From Sphagnum magellanicum (taxonomy: Eukaryota; Streptophyta; Sphagnopsida; Sphagnales; Sphagnaceae): 64,000 nt of DNA. Every line of letters begins with the position of its first letter. Position 1 is the stretch's first letter. This document shows, piece after piece, positions 57,411-64,000 of this stretch. The DNA is taken from the NCBI GenBank assembly GCA_021904315.1, contig CM038922.1, positions 17,459,347 to 17,523,346 of the forward strand, written 5' to 3'. The notes under the pieces are model-generated. The model made no database searches, was not told where the DNA came from, and was given only the letters and a program-made list of their open reading frames with translations. A program made the translations under genes and the position numbers.

Positions 57411-60400
57411 TATGTAGTTTTGATTTGTTAGGTTTGCTGGCTATGGATTGTTTCCTAGAGGTTGTCGTAAGCTACTAAGAAAGTTTTCATCAAACATACA
57501 AATCACCATCACATAGATTTTGTAGTCCTACAAGAAGTTCCTTTGTGCCCAATATTTAACTTTTTCTTTGTATACTACATCAATAAACTTTATTTTTTTT
57601 TTCCCAATTACAAGGTACAAGTTTAAGTCCTAAGGAGTTTGAAAAGCCATGTTTGTTGTCTTTTACAAGTACAACAAATGTACATGTTGTTATTGATAAT
57701 GTGTGTTATGAAAGCTTGTGGGTTAAATACCCACTTTTCAAATAATTAAAATGTGGTTTGCATTTGAATTTAATAATTTGTTAATATGAGTAACAACAAC
57801 CACAAACTTGTTGGATTTAATGATAATGACAATAAGATTTTATATGGAGAATGGCATTGTTAAATTTTAAAAAGATATTCATAATAGTTTACTCGTCAAT
57901 TTTTCACATTCTCTTTGTACATTCTAACGAACCCTTAAGTTCTTTGATGGATTCAACTGCGAGTCCAAAGGTGAAAACAACAGAACGAGAAGGAGTTAGG
58001 GCGCGCTCCTTGGTTCGCAACGCTTCGGGGGTAAAGGGGTGTGTTGGAGCTCCGAGATGGGACTAGGAAGAATGACAAGTAGTTCAATTATTCACATGGA
58101 CTTACACAAACCAAACAACAGGTTGGTTAATGTGTAGTTGGAGCACTTTTGGTGCACAAACAAGCCACGGGCAACCACGGATTCATAAGACTCACCACGG
58201 CCAAGATTTGGGGGAAGCCACCACCTTCCCCTTTAAAGTATTATCTATGCCTAGCCATAGGGCCAGCACCCAAATGTCATTTTGTCTTGGACTTGGGAGT
58301 CCTGAAATTCCCAAAATTGGGACTCCCGCGATTTTGGAGGCGCATAACTTTGTGTGTAGACCTTCGATTGAGGTGAGGTCTGAAGCAAAGTCGTAGCCCT
58401 TATTGAGAGCTTTCCAACGGTTTATGGCACGCCACCTGCACATAAGAAAATCAGGGCGATTCCCGACTTTTAGTGGTTGGGAGTTAAGACGTTCGGCCCT
58501 TCGTTTGGCCATAACTTGTGTTTCAAATACCCCAATGGATCATGCGAGCCCATTTCATACATTTACGTTCCAAAAGCTTTTCAATGATATAAGGAACTTT
58601 TCAATTCAATGAGTTTTGACCCTTGTAATCGCTTTTTGAAGATTCGAGAGTCCATCAGGACTCAACTCCCAAAGTGGGAGTTCACTTTGGAGTGTGGAGG
58701 TTCATTCTTTCGGACTTTCTCACACTCCTAGGAGCATGAAATGTGACTCTTGGGCTTCACTCTTGGTCCGCAGTTTTGTAAGCCCTTGCTTTGGTCATGA
58801 GCCCAAGGTTAAAGCTACGACACATTCTTACAGTGATGTCCCCAATTATCTAACATTTTGTATTTGATACATTTGCAAACCTTGCATCAATTTTTCATTT
58901 TGTTTTATTACAATAGCCTTTTCACAATAATCTTGTTAGAATAGTTGAAATATCTTTTGTTAGAAGATTTTTGTATTGTATAAAAAATTATAATATATGA
59001 TCACCAAAATATCTATCATCTATGTTTTAAATTAACAAGTTCATGTTGAAGTTTTGTTAAACTTGACTGCCATTACAACGGCCAGAATAACATGATGAAA
59101 TATTCGAATATTTTGTTAACATGACAATATGCTTGTGCTATCATAAGATATTCTGCCACATTGAAAATGTCTATCAAAAAATATTTTTGTGATATGATAA
59201 AAATATACAATAAAATATTCATTTCTACTCATGCTCACATTCACGTTCATAGGCTTGTGAAATAACATCCCCCATTTGTAACTTACAAATTGGTGATTAA
59301 AAATAGGTCAAGTTTAAAAACCTTGGCTTGAATAATTTTGTTTTTTCCCTAGAGTATTAAGACAAAGATGAGATGGAGATAAAACCAGGGAAATTAAGAC
59401 TAGTAGAAACATGTTAATGTAAAGAAAAAAATTATTTGTAGTGACAATATTGTGAAGGGAAGAACTGGTATAGGTGAAATCAATATAAGGTCAAAGCAAT
59501 AGGGTCACCTATGAATGTCCACATATATAAGTTGATGTTTTGATTGTTATCTTGAAGTTTCCATGGCTTGTGTAAAGTAGGATATCTAGATTTTTTTATT
59601 TATCCACTAGCAAAAGGGAATAATTTTGGATTACCAACATCCCCATTTTCAAACTCCAAGTAAAAAATCTTTTATGCAAATGAGAATAATAATTGTTCAT
59701 ATTTTATTTTTATTTTTTTAAAGGTTCATTTAAATTTTGCAAGGTTGAAATCCACTGTGCTCCTTATTCATAGGAAAGCTAATATCACATTCTATCCTTG
59801 AAGGGACGCTTAGTGAAAAGTTTGGATTTATTTCATCAAACAATCATTTTGAGAGGTATTAGATAATTATCCAACCTATTTTTTTTATCACCCTATTATT
59901 ATTTAATTTTTAAATATATACATATTATAGTGACTCTTTATTAATTATAATATATTATTTCAAATTATATAATTAAATTATTTTTTGGAATAAAATCTAC
60001 CCTATTTTTCAATTAATTAACTTATAATTTCTACCCAACAACCAATATATTGCACGTTATATTTTTACTCACGTATTTATTTATTTTTTTCCCTCTTCCC
60101 CCCCTCCCCCCAATTCTATCTATTTATGTCCTTGTAAACATGCGCATTAACATAAATCATGTCATCAATTGTTATGCTATGCACACTTAGTTTTCTTGGA
60201 ATCACATTCAATAGTTTATAATTTCATCACTTTGCAATTTTCTCTCAACTAAATCCAACATTTCTACTTCATTAATTTCTGTTGCTCTAGTAAAATCCAA
60301 AATACTCTTAATTTCACACCTGGCTCTAATATCATGAAAAGATTGGATATGAAACAAGAAACTTAGAGAGAGATTATAGATTATATCTATATATATATAC

Positions 60401-60597
60401 ACACAACAGAAAAAAACAAACGTCATATATATTTATAATTTTAGGTGTGCCAAAGGTCATTTCTTATGTCCAAGTAGAGCGTCCACTACATGAAATACTT
60501 AGTCAAATTAACTAGTTACAACAAAGGGTAATTTTAAACTAACGACCTATTCACTCTTCTGTCCCCACTTCGATAGAATCATCGCTCCCCTTCACTC
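57411..60597. other. 3' flank of ankyrin gene 2
   Basis: Homologous to 31,110-33,368 with many substitutions and small indels. It contains the solo LTR (57,925-58,822) absent from copy 1 and a TA/CA-rich stretch near 60,385-60,405. No gene seen. Confidence 0.55.
57925..58822. mobile_element. solo LTR (fossil), copy B
   Basis: An 898 bp LTR relic without an internal region. It has a perfect 5 bp target repeat CATTC at 57,920-57,924 and 58,823-58,827, and the unfilled site CATTC is seen in copy 1 at 31,663-31,667. It entered after the two ankyrin flanks separated. It is the same family as the relic at 43,641-44,552 and more GC-rich than the surrounding DNA. The superfamily is undetermined. Confidence 0.8.
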
Positions 60598-63153
60598 CTA
60601 ATAATTGCTTTCTGGAATGCTTGACTCGTCGCCCATTAGTGATCCCATTCTTGAACCTGGATGCTCTGCAGGGTTTATGATTGTTCTATAATACCAGTGT
60701 TTTAGGTCCACTACAAATTTGCGTCCCATCAGCCACCTTTCAACTGGTGTAATTATATGTTTGTACAAGAACTCCCTACTTCTGAAATCTGTATACAAGA
60801 AAATTGGACTGTAGGCTCTTGCAAGTCTTCGTACAAAGCCAACTAAGAAGTTCAAACAGAAAATTCCTCCAATAGCTATAGTGACTATGACTCTCCTCTT
60901 ATATTTGATACTAGGAGCGTAATGAAACGCTGCAGTTGCAAAAGCTCCTATGGCACATGAAATTGAAATTGCCAAACAGAAGGAAGCTGCATGAATTGTG
61001 TTTCGAATATCGGCAATTGTGCTGCCTCTACTTGGCAGGGCAGCACCTGCTGCAGCAAGTAATGTTGATATGGCAAACAAGAAAGACAAGCTGCTGAACA
61101 CCCAAAAGAGGGTGGACTCGGCAACTGTGATTAGTGACCATGCATTGAATGTCACCGTTGCAAGAAGTGCAGCAACCACCAAAATTGCATTGGCAGCACC
61201 TGCATATGCTTCCGGATTACCATACAACCCAACGCGCTCTAAATAGTTTTGCAATTTACACACCACTGCGTAATGAGGTTGTTGACAAGCGACTTCCCAA
61301 GCCGACTTTCCTTCCGAGTCTTTTATATCGAGATTGACTTTGTCACCCCCCTCTTCTAATATCAGATTCATTAATTCATAGTCTCTATACTCTATACTGA
61401 TGTGGATTGCGCTCTTTCTTTTATGGTCAGTCTGGTTTATATTTTCTGGGCAATTAGTCTTGATGTGTCTGATTAGTCTTCTTATTATCCATCTCAATTC
61501 TTCTGAATGAAACTTTTCGCCAATTCTTGAGTGTACAGCAAGGAGAAGAGGTGTCACTCCCGCATTGGATTTAACACTGACATCTATGGTCCTGTTATAA
61601 TATTCCCCCGCACTTGGTTTCCACTCTAAAAGCCTATCCACGGCTCTTGTGAATTTGCTCCTTACAGCAAAGTGTAATGGAGTTTCACCATTTTTGGACA
61701 CCTCATTGGCATTCACAAAGTTGAAATCAATGTTTGAGTGCACCAATATATCGATCACATAGTAACGAGGTTGTTGAAAAGCGACTTCCCAAGCCGACTT
61801 TCCTTCCGAGTCCTTTATATAGAGACTGACTTTCTCACCCCCCTCTACTAATATCAGCTTCATTAATTCATAGTCTCTAGACTCTATACTGATGTGGATT
61901 GCGCTCTTTCTTTCATGGTCAGTCTGGTTTATATTTTCTGGGCAATTAGTCTTGATATGACTGATTAGTCTTGTTATTATCCATGTCAATTCTTCTGAAT
62001 GATCTTCTTCGCTAATTCTTTTGTGTACAGCAAGGAGAAGAGGTGTCTCTCCCTTATTGGATTTAACACCGACGTCTATGGTACTGTTATAATATTCCCC
62101 CGCACTTGGTTTCCACTCTAAAAGCCTATCCACGGCTCTCATGAATTTGCTCCTTACAGCAAAGTGTAATGGAGTTTCACCATTTTGGGACACCACATTG
62201 GCATTCACAAAGTTGAAATCAATTTTTGAGTCCAACAACATATCGATCACATCGTAACGAGGTTGTTGAAAAGCGACTTCCCAAGCCGACTTTCCTTCCG
62301 AGTCCTTTATACCGAGATTGACGTGGTAACCCCACTCTTCTAATATCAGATCTATTAATCCATAGTCTTCAGACTCTATACTGATGTGGATTGCGCTCTT
62401 TCTTTCATGGTCAATCTGGTTTATATTTTCTCGGCAATTAGTCTTGATATGACTGATTAGTGTTCTTACTATCCATGTCAATTCTTGTGAATAAATTTTT
62501 TCGCTATTTCTTTTGTGTAAAGCAAGGAGAAGAGGTGTCTCTCCCTCATTGGATTTAACACCGACGTCTATGGTACTGTTATAATATTGCCCCGCCCTTG
62601 GTTTCCACTCTAAAAGCTTTTCCACGGCTCTTTTGAATTTGCCCCTTACAGCAAAGTGTAATGGAGTTTCACCATTGTTGGACACCTCATTGGCATTCGC
62701 AGAAATGAGATCAATGTTGGAGCCCAACAACATATCGATCACAGCGCCGTGACTTGCAGGTGAATGGCAAGCCATGTGCAAAGGTGTGTAACCAAATTTG
62801 TCCTTAATGTTCACTCGTACATCACGAACCCCGCATATGAAGCGCACAATTTCCTCCTGCCCATTGGCAACTGCCATATGCAATGCTGTTCTACCCGGAC
62901 AAACAACATATTTGCCATCCACACGTAGCGTCTCCTCTCTACGTGCATCCTGCTCTTGAGGGTGCCCAAGTTCGGCCCCACGTGAGTCAACCTTAACGTG
63001 AAAGTTCAGGTCAACACCACTCCATAATTTCTTGAATGTCTCAATGGGTCCATCCCTGGCTGCTTCCATCATTTCTTTTACACGATTTGCATCAAGGTCG
63101 GAAGAATGGGATTCATTCCGACGTGCAAAGAATGTAGGCTGGCTCGGATCCAT
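60598..63153 (-). CDS. ankyrin-repeat transmembrane protein (PGG/ACD6-like), three-module form
   Basis: An 851 residue paralogue of the gene at 33,369-35,429. After N-terminal ankyrin units (GRTALHMAVANGQEEIV, FGYTPLHMAC) it has three 164 residue modules at residues 153-316, 317-480 and 481-about 640, one more than gene 1. The membrane domain begins AGAANAILVVAALLATVTFN (from 651), with four predicted segments at about 650-671, 683-706, 722-743 and 755-774. Compared with gene 1 it has 14 extra residues (WLMGRKFVVDLKHW, 807-820; 42 bp at 60,694-60,735) near the C-terminus and ends earlier (SIPESNY, then TAG). The start is the first ATG after an in-frame TGA at 63,249-63,247. A membrane defence or stress role is inferred from ACD6/ITN1. 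No disabling change is seen. Confidence 0.9.
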   Translation of the reverse strand: MDPSQPTFFARRNESHSSDLDANRVKEMMEAARDGPIETFKKLWSGVDLNFHVKVDSRGAELGHPQEQDARREETLRVDGKYVVCPGRTALHMAVANGQEEIVRFICGVRDVRVNIKDKFGYTPLHMACHSPASHGAVIDMLLGSNIDLISANANEVSNNGETPLHFAVRGKFKRAVEKLLEWKPRAGQYYNSTIDVGVKSNEGETPLLLALHKRNSEKIYSQELTWIVRTLISHIKTNCRENINQIDHERKSAIHISIESEDYGLIDLILEEWGYHVNLGIKDSEGKSAWEVAFQQPRYDVIDMLLDSKIDFNFVNANVVSQNGETPLHFAVRSKFMRAVDRLLEWKPSAGEYYNSTIDVGVKSNKGETPLLLAVHKRISEEDHSEELTWIITRLISHIKTNCPENINQTDHERKSAIHISIESRDYELMKLILVEGGEKVSLYIKDSEGKSAWEVAFQQPRYYVIDILVHSNIDFNFVNANEVSKNGETPLHFAVRSKFTRAVDRLLEWKPSAGEYYNRTIDVSVKSNAGVTPLLLAVHSRIGEKFHSEELRWIIRRLIRHIKTNCPENINQTDHKRKSAIHISIEYRDYELMNLILEEGGDKVNLDIKDSEGKSAWEVACQQPHYAVVCKLQNYLERVGLYGNPEAYAGAANAILVVAALLATVTFNAWSLITVAESTLFWVFSSLSFLFAISTLLAAAGAALPSRGSTIADIRNTIHAASFCLAISISCAIGAFATAAFHYAPSIKYKRRVIVTIAIGGIFCLNFLVGFVRRLARAYSPIFLYTDFRSREFLYKHIITPVERWLMGRKFVVDLKHWYYRTIINPAEHPGSRMGSLMGDESSIPESNY
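61234..62697 (-). repeat. three 492 bp ankyrin modules in gene 2
   Basis: Modules at 62,697-62,206, 62,205-61,714 and 61,713 to about 61,234, defined from the NANxVS codons. The shared word GGTTGTTG recurs at 61,277, 61,769 and 62,261, exactly 492 bp apart both times. Codon phase is kept, so module gain or loss does not shift the frame. Confidence 0.9.
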
Positions 63154-64000
63154 TCTGGGATTCTGTTGTCTTGTTGTGCTTTTCGAAGGCGTGCCCTGAG
63201 CCGTCCCACTCACTATAGTTGAACTCAAAAAAATTTGGCGAATTGGTCAACGTCCACCTGAATATGCTTCTAGCCGATGATCACCAACTGTTTCTCTAGC
63301 TCACAATATCAGCCGTTTCCCCTTGCTTTTGGAACTACTGGTGCCTGGCACCTTGCAGTGCGTTTGATGTTCTGCAGCACATAATATTGTTTCATCATGT
63401 CATTAGTGTGAAGTCGATCTCAACAACTTGGATAAGACAACTTTGAGAAATTTAGGGTGCAAAAGAAAATTATGACCCTACTTGTAATATCATTTTCAAA
63501 ATTTAAGCAGTTTCTTCGCCTATTATGCATAGGCACCAGGAGTTCACTTCTCAGTCTTTGAACTTATAGCAATTTGGTATAATTGACACCCATCAAATTG
63601 ACCGCCTTGCACCTCTAGAACACGGAGGAGAGATCAAAAACTTGCAATAAACCAACCAAGACCTTGGAAGGTCGGCATCAACGAGCCTAGATTGATGACA
63701 GATCGAAAAATGTTTGATGACAGTTCTTTCACACCAAATAGCAGAAACATTCAACAAAAAGCTCTATACTTCCATTCTCGCATGAGCATCTATTCCACAT
63801 GCAAAGAGGCTAGCTACCAAGAGCCCGAGAACTCAAAGTTGTCACTTATTTTAGCAGAAGAAGTCACAAGTTTCTTAACTAATTTTCTTAGGTACACATG
63901 ACCTTGTTGGACAGTGAATCGGGAGCAAAGGTTCATATAAACACACCTAATTTGAACGCTCGACGTCCATCAGATGTCTGAAGGCTAGCTACAACCTCAC
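63154..64000 (-). promoter_or_regulatory. conserved 5' flank of ankyrin gene 2 (putative promoter/5' UTR)
   Basis: Matches 35,430-36,267 at about 98% by eye up to the window edge. Differences include a small indel near 63,390. No core promoter element could be fixed. Confidence 0.35.

Larger units (their letters stand above)
48180..64000. repeat. segmental duplication, copy 2 (runs off the window)
   Basis: Partner of 26,502-36,267 in direct orientation, starting at a repeat offset of 21,678 bp. It is about 6 kb longer because of the 4.7 kb segment, the solo LTR, one extra ankyrin module and small indels. If the event was a simple tandem duplication, the unit was 26,502-48,179 and the rest of copy 2 lies to the right of the window. 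Confidence 0.9.

Noticed and set aside
1-64000. tRNA and rRNA genes
   Set aside because: I looked for cloverleaf-like and conserved rRNA words and saw none; a covariance-model scan would be needed to exclude a decayed copy.

Overview
The window is nuclear DNA of a land plant. The evidence is ankyrin-transmembrane (PGG/ACD6-like) genes, scattered TTTAGGG-type telomere-like tracts, plant-type Helitron and hAT transposons, several MITE families, and long AT-rich spacers. I cannot name the species. Only two gene types look intact. One is a pair of large ankyrin-repeat membrane protein genes on the minus strand (33,369-35,429 and 60,598-63,153). The other is a pair of small 145-residue genes of unknown function on the minus strand (27,204-27,641 and 48,778-49,215). 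Nearly all other long open frames are by-products of low-complexity DNA, antisense strands or decayed transposons.

Layout. 1-4.5 kb: AT-rich spacer with a small TA-flanked MITE (671-859), a dispersed repeat and a degenerate CCCTA-rich array. 4.5-10.3 kb: a decayed autonomous Helitron on the minus strand (zinc-finger-like, Rep and Pif1-type helicase regions) with two successive 3' ends. 10.3-26.5 kb: spacer with hAT-type and PIF/Harbinger-type MITEs and several dispersed repeats. 26.5-36.3 kb: first copy of a segmental duplication, holding the small gene and the two-module ankyrin gene. 36.3-41.7 kb: local tandem duplications (305 bp and 875 bp units, a 47 bp minisatellite), a short foldback and a Tourist-like MITE. 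41.7-46.7 kb: a decayed hAT transposon with both ends and target duplication visible, interrupted by a solo LTR. 48.2-64.0 kb: second copy of the duplication, cut off by the window end, with a three-module ankyrin gene, a 4.7 kb segment absent from copy one and a second solo LTR.

The main theme is a direct duplication with a repeat offset of about 21.7 kb (26,502 matches 48,180). It has an uneven history. By eye, 26.5-31.1 kb and the DNA upstream of the ankyrin genes are about 98% alike between copies. The DNA just downstream of the ankyrin genes is only about 85-92% alike. The ankyrin genes differ by exactly one 492 bp (164 residue) internal module. This is what unequal exchange or gene conversion in a tandem ankyrin gene cluster would leave. 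The ankyrin proteins probably act at a membrane in defence or stress signalling, by analogy with ACD6 and ITN1. Nothing in the window ties the small gene to them functionally except its position and co-duplication.

Percentages are by-eye estimates from short stretches, not computed alignments.
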